From Pleomorphochaeta sp963678575 (GTDB lineage: Bacteria; Spirochaetota; Spirochaetia; Sphaerochaetales; Sphaerochaetaceae), in assembly GCA_963678575.2 (NCBI GenBank), contig CAXXHV010000002.1, positions 868,001 through 932,000 on the forward strand: a stretch of 64,000 nt of DNA. Direction: 5' to 3'. The translations under genes were made by a program, and so were the position numbers. The stretch's first letter is position 1; every line of letters starts with the position of its first letter. Positions 50,981 through 59,616 of this stretch are shown in pieces. The notes beneath the pieces were generated by a model, which was not told the origin of the DNA, did no database searches, and was given only the letters and a program-made list of their open reading frames with translations.

Positions 50981-53446
50981 ATGAAAGATATAGATCTAAT
51001 AGATGAAGAGAGATCTTTGCCTTCTAACCTATTTATATTACCAGTTGGACCTGTACCTGTTTTCCCAGGCCTATTAACTCATCTAATGTTTACTGAATCT
51101 CAAGACATTGATGTAATTAATAAAGCAATTAAGCATGGAGGTATGATTGGCCTTCTTTTATCAAAAGAAAATAATAAAGATACAATAGAAGATGATGAGT
51201 CATTATATGCAGTTGGTACTGCTGCTAAAATTATAAAACAAATTAAACTTCCTGATGGTGGAGTTCATGTTTTCATATCTACAATAAAAAGATTTTATGT
51301 AAAATCTTTTTTAGATAGTGGAAAATATTTAATTGCAGAAGTAGATTATTTAAGTGATAAAGCATATAACAAGGAAGAATTAATTCCTTGGGCAAGACAA
51401 CTTTTCACTGAGATAAAAAAATTAGCTGATCAAGACCCTATGCTTAATGAACAGTTAAAATTAAATATGATTAATATTGAAGAACCAGGAAAACTTGCTG
51501 ATTTTTTAATATCTAATTTGGAAATTGATGGTGAAGACCAACAAGAATTATTAGAATGTCTTGACATTAGAGAAAGAATTGAAAAACTGTTAATTCATAT
51601 TAAAAATGAACAAGAAATTTCAAGAATTCAAAAAAGTATTTTATTTAAAGTTAATAAAAAAGTTGAAAGACAACAAAGAGAATATTTTTTACGTCAAGAA
51701 TTAAAAACTATTCAAATGGAATTAGGTATGGCAAGTGATCCAAAACTTGCTCTAATTAATAAATTTGAAAAAAGAATAAAAGAAGTTGAACAATATTTTA
51801 ATACTGAAGTCAAAGAAAAAGTTTATGACGAAATAGAGAAACTAAAAAGTATTGATATGATTGTTCCTGACTTTAATGTTACAAGGAATTATATTGAAAA
51901 TATTTTAAATTTACCTTGGAAGCCTTCTTCTGATAAAAAGATTTCTATTGCAACTGCTAGGAAAGTGTTAAATAGAGATCATTATGGAATGAATGATGTT
52001 AAAGACAGAATTCTTGAATATTTAGCTATAAGATCTCTTAAAAAAGATAATAAGGGAGCTATTATTTGTTTTGTTGGTGCTCCAGGTGTTGGTAAAACAA
52101 GTATTGGTCGTTCAATTGCTACAGCTTTGAATAAAGAATATTTTAGATTTTCTGTAGGTGGAATGAAAGATGAGAGTGAGATAAAAGGACATAGAAGAAC
52201 ATACGTTGGGGCTATTCCTGGAAAAATTATTAAGGGTTTACAAACTTGTAAAACAAATAATCCACTTTTTCTTATCGATGAAATTGATAAAATGGGACAA
52301 TCCTTCCAAGGAGACCCTGCATCAGCTTTGTTGGAAGTATTAGACCCAGAACAAAATAATTCCTTTAGAGATAATTATCTTGACTTACCTTTTGATTTAT
52401 CAAATGTTTTCTTTATTGCAACAGCAAATAGTATTAATGGAATTCCTGGCCCATTACTAGATAGAATGGAATTAATTGAAGTTGGTGGATATACAGCAGA
52501 TGAGAAAGTTCAAATAGGTAAAAAATATCTTGTTCCTAAATCTCTTTCAAAAATGGGATTAAATAAGAGTGATATTATATATTCCCCTACAATGCTAAAA
52601 AAGATTGCTGAAGAATATTCAAGAGAAGCTGGGGTTAGAAACTTTGAAAAGAATTTAAATAAAATTAATAGAAAATTTGCTATTAAAATTGTTGAAAATA
52701 AAGATGTAGAATTACCTATTAATGTTACATCTGATCATCTATTAGAATTCTTAGGCATACCTTATTTTACAAGTGATAATATAATTGTTGCAAACAAACC
52801 CGGTATGGCAATTGGTTTAGCATGGACTGCTATGGGTGGTGATACTCTCGCAATTGAAGCTCAAGCTGCTAGAGGTAATGGTAAATTGCAATTAACTGGA
52901 CAGCTTGGCGATGTAATGAAAGAAAGTATAAATATTGCTTATACTTATTTAAAATGTAATTGTGAAAAATATAGAATTGATTATGATTATTTTAATAGTT
53001 ATGATATTCATATTCACGTTCCAGAAGGTGCTATTAAAAAAGATGGACCTAGTGCTGGAGTTACAATGACTACAGCTATGTATTCATTAATTACAAATCA
53101 AATAATTAAACCAAAATTAGCTATGACTGGTGAATTATCACTTATGGGAAAAGTAATGCCTATTGGTGGATTAAAAGAAAAGGTTTTAGCAGCAAAGAGA
53201 AATAAAATTAAGGAAATAATTATTCCTAAACAAAATAAAAAAGATTTAGATAAACTTGATGAAAAGGTTACTAAAGGAATTACTTTTCATATTGTTGATG
53301 ATGTTTCTCAGGTATTAGAAATTGCTTTCCCAAATGATAAAGAATCAAATAGACCGGAAATACAAAAACAAAATACTAATAATGAACAGGTAAAACTAAT
53401 TAGTGAAGCTGTATCAAATGCTGTCAAGGAGGCTCTTCGTGGTTGA
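50981..53446 (+). CDS. lon: ATP-dependent protease Lon
   Basis: 821 residues. The N-terminal substrate domain starts NLFILPVGPVPVFPG. The AAA+ domain has Walker A GAPGVGKTS near residue 366 and Walker B LFLIDEIDKMG near 425. The protease domain has the catalytic serine in KDGPSAGVTM near 691 and the lysine in GGLKEKVLAA near 732. The enzyme degrades unfolded and regulatory proteins in the cytoplasm. GGAGG is 6 bases before the ATG. A short acidic/Asn-Gln tail follows the protease domain and contains the ribosome-binding site of the next gene. No HAIR/CIRCE-type element was noted upstream. Confidence 0.96.
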   Translation: MKDIDLIDEERSLPSNLFILPVGPVPVFPGLLTHLMFTESQDIDVINKAIKHGGMIGLLLSKENNKDTIEDDESLYAVGTAAKIIKQIKLPDGGVHVFISTIKRFYVKSFLDSGKYLIAEVDYLSDKAYNKEELIPWARQLFTEIKKLADQDPMLNEQLKLNMINIEEPGKLADFLISNLEIDGEDQQELLECLDIRERIEKLLIHIKNEQEISRIQKSILFKVNKKVERQQREYFLRQELKTIQMELGMASDPKLALINKFEKRIKEVEQYFNTEVKEKVYDEIEKLKSIDMIVPDFNVTRNYIENILNLPWKPSSDKKISIATARKVLNRDHYGMNDVKDRILEYLAIRSLKKDNKGAIICFVGAPGVGKTSIGRSIATALNKEYFRFSVGGMKDESEIKGHRRTYVGAIPGKIIKGLQTCKTNNPLFLIDEIDKMGQSFQGDPASALLEVLDPEQNNSFRDNYLDLPFDLSNVFFIATANSINGIPGPLLDRMELIEVGGYTADEKVQIGKKYLVPKSLSKMGLNKSDIIYSPTMLKKIAEEYSREAGVRNFEKNLNKINRKFAIKIVENKDVELPINVTSDHLLEFLGIPYFTSDNIIVANKPGMAIGLAWTAMGGDTLAIEAQAARGNGKLQLTGQLGDVMKESINIAYTYLKCNCEKYRIDYDYFNSYDIHIHVPEGAIKKDGPSAGVTMTTAMYSLITNQIIKPKLAMTGELSLMGKVMPIGGLKEKVLAAKRNKIKEIIIPKQNKKDLDKLDEKVTKGITFHIVDDVSQVLEIAFPNDKESNRPEIQKQNTNNEQVKLISEAVSNAVKEALRG

Positions 53447-54728
53447 GCTACTAAGCCCTGCTGGAGATATTAGAAAACTTAAGACTGCATTTGCTTTTGG
53501 AGCAGATGCAGCCTATATGGGGTTGCCTAAATTTTCATTAAGAGCAAATGCAAAAAATATTGATTTAAATCAAAGAGAAGAGCTAATAAAAGTAAAAAAT
53601 CAATATAGTAATAAAAAACTTTATTGTGCAATGAATATAATTTTTCATGAAGATCAACTATCTGATTTAAGAGCACAAGCAAAAGAATTAATAAATTGGC
53701 CATTTGATGCTTTTATAGTAACAGATATAGGTGCACTGGATATTATTAAAACTGAGTTACCTGATGCTGAAGTACATTTATCTACTCAAGCAAGTTGTAT
53801 TAATTCCTCGGCAGCAAAAGTTTATCAAAGATTAGGCTTTTCTAGAGTAATACTTGGAAGAGAAGCTTCTATTGAAGATATTAGAAATATTAAACAAGCC
53901 GCCCCTGATTTAGAAATTGAAACATTCGTTCATGGAGCTATGTGTATGGCTTATTCTGGTAGATGTTTGCTATCTTCTTATTTTTCGTCACGAAGTGCTA
54001 ATCAAGGTGATTGTGCTCATTCTTGTAGATGGAATTATAGGTTAATGGCCAATGAGAATTTAGATAAAGTATTAAAGAGTGAAACCTTGGCTTTAGAAGA
54101 ATATGAGAGACCAGGCGAGTACTATACAATTAGCGAAGAAGATGGATTTACAACAATTTTAAGTAGTAAAGATTTATGCATGATAGATCACGTTGATAAA
54201 TTAATTGATGCTGGTGTAAATAGTTTAAAAATTGAAGGAAGAATGAAAAGTCTTTATTATAATGCAGTAGTAACTAGAGCTTATAGAAAAGCAATTGATA
54301 AAGATCCTTTATTAAGTGAGTATCGAAAAGATTTATTTAATATAAGTCATAGAAAATATTCAACAGCTTTCTTTTTTGACAGAAGTGAGAAGGATGATAT
54401 AAGTGAACCTACAGTCGATGGATATGAAAGGAATTATCTATTTATTGGAATTATAAATAAAGAAGTTAAAAAAGGTATTTGGGATTTAGATGTAAGATTT
54501 CAAGTTAAAAAAGGACAAACTATCGAGTACATAGGTAAAGATGTATTAAATATTGTAGATTCTGATTTTAAATTACTTAATAGTGATTTTGAAGAAATTG
54601 ATCAAATTGACCATGGAAAAGTTCAATATTTACAAACAGATAAACCTGTTAAAGAAGGCTATATAATTAGACGCTTAAATAATGGTGAAATAAAATCTAC
54701 AAGAGTTTTAAACTCAGATAGAACTTAA
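53439..54728 (+). CDS. U32-family peptidase-like protein
   Basis: 429 residues from the GTG at 53439, which lies 6 bases after AAGGAGG (53426-53432) inside the end of lon; the two genes overlap by 8 bases. The start VELLSPAGDIRKLKTA is the family's standard opening. The U32 signature is clear: ETFVHGAMCMAYSGRC near 162 and NQGDCAHSCRW near 187. Four conserved cysteines there probably hold an Fe-S cluster. GVNSLKIEGRMKS near 265 is also conserved. Several U32 proteins (RlhA, TrhP, UbiU) take part in RNA or quinone hydroxylation rather than proteolysis; which applies here is unknown. A terminator follows. Confidence 0.9.
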   Translation: MVELLSPAGDIRKLKTAFAFGADAAYMGLPKFSLRANAKNIDLNQREELIKVKNQYSNKKLYCAMNIIFHEDQLSDLRAQAKELINWPFDAFIVTDIGALDIIKTELPDAEVHLSTQASCINSSAAKVYQRLGFSRVILGREASIEDIRNIKQAAPDLEIETFVHGAMCMAYSGRCLLSSYFSSRSANQGDCAHSCRWNYRLMANENLDKVLKSETLALEEYERPGEYYTISEEDGFTTILSSKDLCMIDHVDKLIDAGVNSLKIEGRMKSLYYNAVVTRAYRKAIDKDPLLSEYRKDLFNISHRKYSTAFFFDRSEKDDISEPTVDGYERNYLFIGIINKEVKKGIWDLDVRFQVKKGQTIEYIGKDVLNIVDSDFKLLNSDFEEIDQIDHGKVQYLQTDKPVKEGYIIRRLNNGEIKSTRVLNSDRT

Positions 54729-54731
54729 TAT

Positions 54732-54772
54732 AAAAAAGGTAACTTAAATGAAAACTTAAGTTACCTTTTTTT
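54732..54772. terminator. Bidirectional terminator
   Basis: AGGTAACTTAA / TTAAGTTACCT stem with an 8-base loop, flanked by an A run on the left and a T run on the right. It serves both the U32 gene and the convergent gene at 54788. Confidence 0.88.
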
Positions 54773-54787
54773 ATTTGATATAGCAAA

Positions 54788-55624
54788 TCATACAATCCCA
54801 ATGTCTATCATTTTATTAATTATTTCTTCTTGCGATAAATTATTAATATCCTTATTTTCCATTTGATAACAAGCTAGAGAAGTAGCTTTAAATAAAGCTT
54901 CTTCTTCTATTAAATTTTCTTTATAACAAATATAAGCAGCTAAAGTAATATTTGCAGTTTTTTCTCTATTTATTTCATTTTCGACAATATATTTACATCT
55001 ATAAAAAAGACCATTTCTATAATTAAATAAAGCTTCATAATATGTAACTAATATTTCCTTACATCCTTTTTTGAAATAGAGTTTTGCAACATCGTCTTCA
55101 TCTCGAGTAAATTCTTGTATAAAACAGTCATCTTTATCAAGAGCGATATTTTCAAGATATTTTAAATTATCATTTAATTCTTGGTATCTTTCTCTATGAA
55201 TTTTATTGTTTTTTATATAATTCATAAACCCAGATAAATTAATTGCAATTTTACATTTATTATATAAATTTTTAAATACAGAACTATCAATATCGTTGTT
55301 TAAACTAGGAGCTAAGAAAAAATAATTTGTATCAATATTTAATGAATTATCTATTTCAATAGTATTTGCTATTTCAATTATCTCATTATTTTCATCTATC
55401 GTAGTTGTTTTACTATAATCTTGAATTATTATTTTAGCACCTAATTTTTTTAATTTGGAAAAAGCTTTTTCTTCATCAGTTTTTTTTATATTAGTTACTA
55501 AAGTAACATTAGTCTCTGCTGCTAACATTGAATAAGCTGCTTGTAAAGCATATCCTTCAAAGCTATATGTATTATCACTTTTTATTTTTTTTATTATATT
55601 TCCAAGAACTACATTATGTCTCAC
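54788..55624 (-). CDS. Diverged PfkB/ribokinase-like protein, probably not an active kinase
   Basis: 278 residues from a GTG at 55624 (AAAGGTGA precedes it). The plan recalls PfkB-family kinases: an N-terminal VVLGNII strand, SFEGYALQAAYSMLAAETNVTLVTNI near 22-47, then KLKKLGAKII near 57, and later FTRDEDDVAKLYFKKGCKEILVTYYEALFNY near 168-198. But the catalytic DTxGAGD loop, expected near residue 217-230, reads INREKTANITLAAY, without Gly-Ala-Gly-Asp. I infer a non-catalytic or altered relative. It follows valS by 60 bases on the same strand, beyond a likely terminator. The function is unknown. Confidence 0.55.
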   Translation of the reverse strand: MRHNVVLGNIIKKIKSDNTYSFEGYALQAAYSMLAAETNVTLVTNIKKTDEEKAFSKLKKLGAKIIIQDYSKTTTIDENNEIIEIANTIEIDNSLNIDTNYFFLAPSLNNDIDSSVFKNLYNKCKIAINLSGFMNYIKNNKIHRERYQELNDNLKYLENIALDKDDCFIQEFTRDEDDVAKLYFKKGCKEILVTYYEALFNYRNGLFYRCKYIVENEINREKTANITLAAYICYKENLIEEEALFKATSLACYQMENKDINNLSQEEIINKMIDIGIV

Positions 55625-55647
55625 ATTTTCACCTTTTTATTAAAATT

Positions 55648-55673
55648 AAGGCTTAAACAAATGTTTAAGTCTT
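55648..55673 (-). terminator. Probable terminator of valS
   Basis: AAGACTTAAAC / GTTTAAGCCTT stem with one mismatch and a 4-base loop, followed on the minus strand by AATTTTAAT, 12 bases past the valS stop. The T run is short, so read-through to the next gene is possible. Confidence 0.55.
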
Positions 55674-55684
55674 AATATAATATT

Positions 55685-58336
55685 TTATAATGTTTTCAAT
55701 AATTCAATATGTTTTGTACTTTTATCAATTTTTTCTTCAAATTCAGCTTTTTTGTTATTTTCTTTATCAATAGCTACTTGAGCAGCATTTGCTAAAAATT
55801 TTTCATTAGATAATTTTCTTAAGGTGCCTTCAAGATTCTTTTGAGCTCCTTGAAGTTCTTTTTCTAATTTTGCAATTTCTTTATCAATATCAATTGCTTC
55901 TCTAACAAAAACAAAAGATTCAAAACCACTACCTGCAACAGGAACCGCTTTTGAAGTATCTAAGCTATTAGAATCATCAATTTCAAGACTGTTTGCATTC
56001 ATGAAATTCATTATTAAATCATTTTTTTCTTTGAAGAAATTAGTTGCAATAAAGTCCTTATCAGTTTTAATAATTACCTTAATTTTTTTATCTACAGCTA
56101 TCTGTAAGTCAGCTCTTAATGCTCTAACACCTTTAACTGCATCTTGCATACAACTTACAAGCTTTGTTTCTAACTCATAATTTCTATCTTCATTATATTT
56201 TGGATATTTACTATTAATTAATTGATCATTAACATTTGGTAATTTTGAATAAATTTCTTCAGTTAAAAATGAAAGGTAGGGATGCATAAGTCTCATTGAT
56301 TCTGCTAATAAGTCTAGCAAAATAGAAATCGCTTTATCTTTAATTAAATTATCATTGCTATAAAGTTTTTGCTTAGAAGATTCAACATACCAGTCACAGA
56401 AATCATTCCAAAAGAAATCATAAATAGCACTTGCCCCATCATTGAATCTATAATTTTTCATTGAAATTTCAACTTTATGTGATGCTTCATTTAAACTATT
56501 ATAAATCCACTTATCCATTGTATCTAACTCAATATCTTTTATATCAATTAAATTTCTATCTTCTAAATTCATTAATAAGAACCTAGTAGCATTCCAAACC
56601 TTATTTGCAAATCTTGAACCCAATTTAAAAGAGTTCATATCAATTAAAATATCTTGTCCTTGAGTTGCCATATATGAAAGTGTAAATTTCATAGCATCAG
56701 CACCATATTGATTTACAACATCAATAGGATCTATACCATTTCCTAAAGTTTTACTCATTTTACGTCCTTGCTTGTCTCTAACAAGGCCTGTTAAATAAAT
56801 ATCTCTAAATGGAACTGTTCCAACAAATTCTAAACTTGCCATTACCATTCTAGCAACCCAGAAAAATATAATATCATAGCCTGTAACTAATGAAGTTGTT
56901 GGGAAATATTTTTCAAAGTCTGGAGTTTTTTCAGGCCAACCTAAGGTTGAAAAAGGCCATAACCAAGAACTAAACCAAGTATCTAATACATCTGATTCTT
57001 GTTTAATATTTTTTGATTTACATTTATTACATTCACAAGGGTCATCTCTTAATACCATCATGTTGCCACAGTCTTCACAATACCAAACAGGAATTCTATG
57101 TCCCCACCATAATTGTCTAGAAATACACCAATCTCTAATAGATGTTAACCAATGAGAATAAGTGTTTTCCCATCTTTTAGGATAAAATTTAATTTTATCA
57201 TCTTTCCAAGCTTGTAGCGCTTTATCAGCCATGCTTTTCATGCTGACAAACCATTGTTTTGATAAATAAGGTTCAATTATTGTATTACATCTATAACAGT
57301 GACCTACTTCATGATTATGCTCTTTTTCACTTATTAAATTGCCTAACTCTTTTAAATCTTCAACAACTAACTTTCTAGCTTCTGCTGCTTGAATATTTCT
57401 ATATTTTTCAGGACAATTATCATTTAAAGTACCATCAGGATTTAATACATTAATTATTTCTAAATTATGACGTTTCCCACATTCCCAGTCATTTGGATCA
57501 TGTGCTGGTGTAATTTTTACCATACCAGTTCCAAATTCTAAAGAAACAAAACTATCTTGAATAATTGGAATTTCTCTATCTGTTAGTGGAAGTCTTACCT
57601 TTTTACCAATTAAATGTTGATATCTTTCATCCTCTGGGTTAACAGCTACAGCTATATCCCCAAACATTGTTTCTGGTCTTGTTGTTGCAATTGTAATAGA
57701 GCCAGAACCATCAGTGTATGGATATGTTATCTCATATAATTTTCCTGGAGTTTCTTCATGTTCAACTTCATCATCAGCAAGAGCTGTACCACAATGAGGA
57801 CAATAATTTACAAGGTATTCTCCTTTATAAATTAAACCTCTTTCATATAATGTTACAAAGCATTCTCTTACTGCTTTAGATAAACCTTCATCCATAGTAA
57901 ATCTTTCGTGTGACCAGTCACAAGAAGCCCCAATTGTTTCAAGTTGTTTTTTAATAATCCCATGGTGTTTATCTTTTACTTCCCACGTTCTTTCTAAAAA
58001 TTTTTCTCTACCTAAATCTTGGCGCTTTTTACCTTCTTTTAGTAACTGTTTTTCAACAACACTTTGAGTAGCAATACCAGCATGATCAGTGCCAGGAACC
58101 CATAAAGTTGGTGCACCGGTCATTCTATAATATCTAATTAAAATATCTTGTAATGAATTATTTAAGGCATGTCCCATATGAAGGATACCTGTGACGTTTG
58201 GAGGAGGCATCACTATAGAATAGTGTTCATTATCATTGTCTTGTGGGCTAAATAAACCTTTATCTAACCACTCTTGATAGATTCTTTCTTCAAAATCTTT
58301 TGGATCATAGGCTTTTTGTAATTCTACTGCCTTCAT
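55685..58336 (-). CDS. valS: Valyl-tRNA synthetase
   Basis: 883 residues, full length. Class I motifs are PPPNVTGILHMGHAL (45-59, HIGH) and GRKMSKTLGNGID near 524 (KMSKS). The editing domain is present at about 190-330. A zinc-knuckle insert has YCEDCGNM and CECNKCKS near 415-440, as in ValS of many bacteria. The C-terminal coiled coil (DIDKEIAKLEKELQGAQKNL, near 820) that contacts tRNA is also intact. AGGAGG precedes the ATG. No T-box leader is visible in the 180 bases upstream. Confidence 0.97.
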   Translation of the reverse strand: MKAVELQKAYDPKDFEERIYQEWLDKGLFSPQDNDNEHYSIVMPPPNVTGILHMGHALNNSLQDILIRYYRMTGAPTLWVPGTDHAGIATQSVVEKQLLKEGKKRQDLGREKFLERTWEVKDKHHGIIKKQLETIGASCDWSHERFTMDEGLSKAVRECFVTLYERGLIYKGEYLVNYCPHCGTALADDEVEHEETPGKLYEITYPYTDGSGSITIATTRPETMFGDIAVAVNPEDERYQHLIGKKVRLPLTDREIPIIQDSFVSLEFGTGMVKITPAHDPNDWECGKRHNLEIINVLNPDGTLNDNCPEKYRNIQAAEARKLVVEDLKELGNLISEKEHNHEVGHCYRCNTIIEPYLSKQWFVSMKSMADKALQAWKDDKIKFYPKRWENTYSHWLTSIRDWCISRQLWWGHRIPVWYCEDCGNMMVLRDDPCECNKCKSKNIKQESDVLDTWFSSWLWPFSTLGWPEKTPDFEKYFPTTSLVTGYDIIFFWVARMVMASLEFVGTVPFRDIYLTGLVRDKQGRKMSKTLGNGIDPIDVVNQYGADAMKFTLSYMATQGQDILIDMNSFKLGSRFANKVWNATRFLLMNLEDRNLIDIKDIELDTMDKWIYNSLNEASHKVEISMKNYRFNDGASAIYDFFWNDFCDWYVESSKQKLYSNDNLIKDKAISILLDLLAESMRLMHPYLSFLTEEIYSKLPNVNDQLINSKYPKYNEDRNYELETKLVSCMQDAVKGVRALRADLQIAVDKKIKVIIKTDKDFIATNFFKEKNDLIMNFMNANSLEIDDSNSLDTSKAVPVAGSGFESFVFVREAIDIDKEIAKLEKELQGAQKNLEGTLRKLSNEKFLANAAQVAIDKENNKKAEFEEKIDKSTKHIELLKTL

Positions 58337-58470
58337 AAATTATCCTCCTACCAGAATAAGCTGTTGGATTATATTAACAAAAAAAATACTTGATAACAAC
58401 ATATTAGAATAAAATTTATTTTAAATAGTTCAATTATATAATTTAAAAAAATTAAGTATTGAAAACTTCA

Positions 58471-58499
58471 AAAAAAAAGGAGCGATAAAGCTCCTTTTT
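58471..58499 (-). terminator. Terminator of the sigma/anti-sigma operon
   Basis: GGAGC / GCTCC extended by A-T pairs, with a 6-base loop, followed on the minus strand by a long T run, 18 bases past the stop at 58517. Confidence 0.82.
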
Positions 58500-58516
58500 G
58501 TCATTTGTTCAAATTA

Positions 58517-59068
58517 TTAATTATCTAGCTGTACATCTTCTAATGGATTTACAGTTTTTAATTCTAGTTTTACAGCATACCCTTGTGAATCAAGGTAATG
58601 AACAATTTCAGATAAAGTAAAATCATCTAATGAAGCTTTTTCTTTAACACTAACTTGGTCTAATTGATTTGATTCAATTGGCATCATTACTTCAGGCATT
58701 ATTTGACTTGTTTGTTTACTATTTGAGCCAAATAATACGAAAGATCCTATAAAGACTACTACAATAGCTGCAGCACTTGTTAATAAAGCAGGAACTAAAT
58801 TTAATTGAATTTTCTTTTTAAAAAAACTTTTATTAGGAGTGCTGTTAAATCTATTTTGTTCAAAATATTGTAATACTCGCTGTGAACGCAATGATATATC
58901 ATCATCAGCTACAGTAGCATTTGTTAATTTTTCAACTAAAGCTTTTAATTGGTTCAATCTTAATTGACAGCCACTACAATAAGAAAGATGCTCTTCTACT
59001 TGAGTCTTCCATGGTTCTTGTAATTCTCCATCAAGATATGAATTAAGCAATGCATCATCTAAACACAT
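58517..59068 (-). CDS. Membrane-anchored anti-sigma factor with zinc-finger domain
   Basis: 183 residues. The N-terminal zf-HC2 (ZAS-type) domain has HLSYCSGCQ (His-x3-Cys-x2-Cys) near residues 28-36, plus a further Cys2 at the start. A single membrane helix lies near residues 92-114 (LLTSAAAIVVVFIGSFVLF). About 70 residues follow outside the membrane and carry an acidic VKEKASLDDFTLSEIVHYLDSQGY segment, split here only as description. It should hold the ECF sigma factor encoded 7 bases upstream until an envelope or redox signal releases it. Confidence 0.85.
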   Translation of the reverse strand: MCLDDALLNSYLDGELQEPWKTQVEEHLSYCSGCQLRLNQLKALVEKLTNATVADDDISLRSQRVLQYFEQNRFNSTPNKSFFKKKIQLNLVPALLTSAAAIVVVFIGSFVLFGSNSKQTSQIMPEVMMPIESNQLDQVSVKEKASLDDFTLSEIVHYLDSQGYAVKLELKTVNPLEDVQLDN

Positions 59069-59075
59069 AAATTAT

Positions 59076-59588
59076 TTACTCCTGGCTAAGTATTTTTTCA
59101 AGCATTTTCCTTGCTCTAAAAACCCTAACTTTTACATTACTCTCAGAAATATTGAGAGTTTCTCCGATTCCCTTATAATCTAAATCTGTATAAGTTTTCA
59201 AAGTAATAACTAATTTCAACTTTTCTGGAAGCTGAGATATTGCATCCATTACTTGGTCACAAATAGCGTCTTCAATTAAAACATCCTCTCCACTTTTTTC
59301 ATGTCTTAGAGGTTCTTTTTTCACCTTTTCTATCATTTTCAATTCTCTGCTTTTCCTCTTAATAACGTTTATAGAGAGATTTTTAGTCACTCTAATTAGC
59401 CAATATTTAGCATCGTTCTCAGAAGGAAAAGTTTTCCCTTGATCAAAAAATCTAGTAAACGCTTCTTGACATAATTCTTCAGCTCTATCAGCATTTCTTA
59501 CAATATTATTAGAAACTCTAAATAACATTGTAAAAGTTGTTTCATACATATACCTAAAATCATGTTCATCATTACTTTGTATTCTCAT
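59076..59588 (-). CDS. ECF-family RNA polymerase sigma factor
   Basis: 170 residues from the ATG at 59588; a TTG at 59600 lies against the AGGA and is unlikely. Region 2 contains FRVSNNIVRNADRAEELCQEAF (about 23-44) and DAKYWLIRVTKNLSINVIKR (about 57-76). Region 4 contains LKLVITLKTYTDLDYKGIGE and ISESNVKVRVFRARKML (about 128-165), the helix-turn-helix for the -35 element. It has no extra domain. Its anti-sigma partner follows at once. cysS ends 28 bases upstream on the same strand, so the pair may also be read from the cysS transcript. Confidence 0.88.
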   Translation of the reverse strand: MRIQSNDEHDFRYMYETTFTMLFRVSNNIVRNADRAEELCQEAFTRFFDQGKTFPSENDAKYWLIRVTKNLSINVIKRKSRELKMIEKVKKEPLRHEKSGEDVLIEDAICDQVMDAISQLPEKLKLVITLKTYTDLDYKGIGETLNISESNVKVRVFRARKMLEKILSQE

Positions 59589-59616
59589 AATTATTAACAA
59601 TCCTGTTACACTTGGG

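Noticed and set aside
58337..58516. T-box leader in front of valS
   Set aside because: The stretch is short and shows only AT-rich sequence and a terminator belonging to the upstream anti-sigma gene; no T-box core sequence is present.
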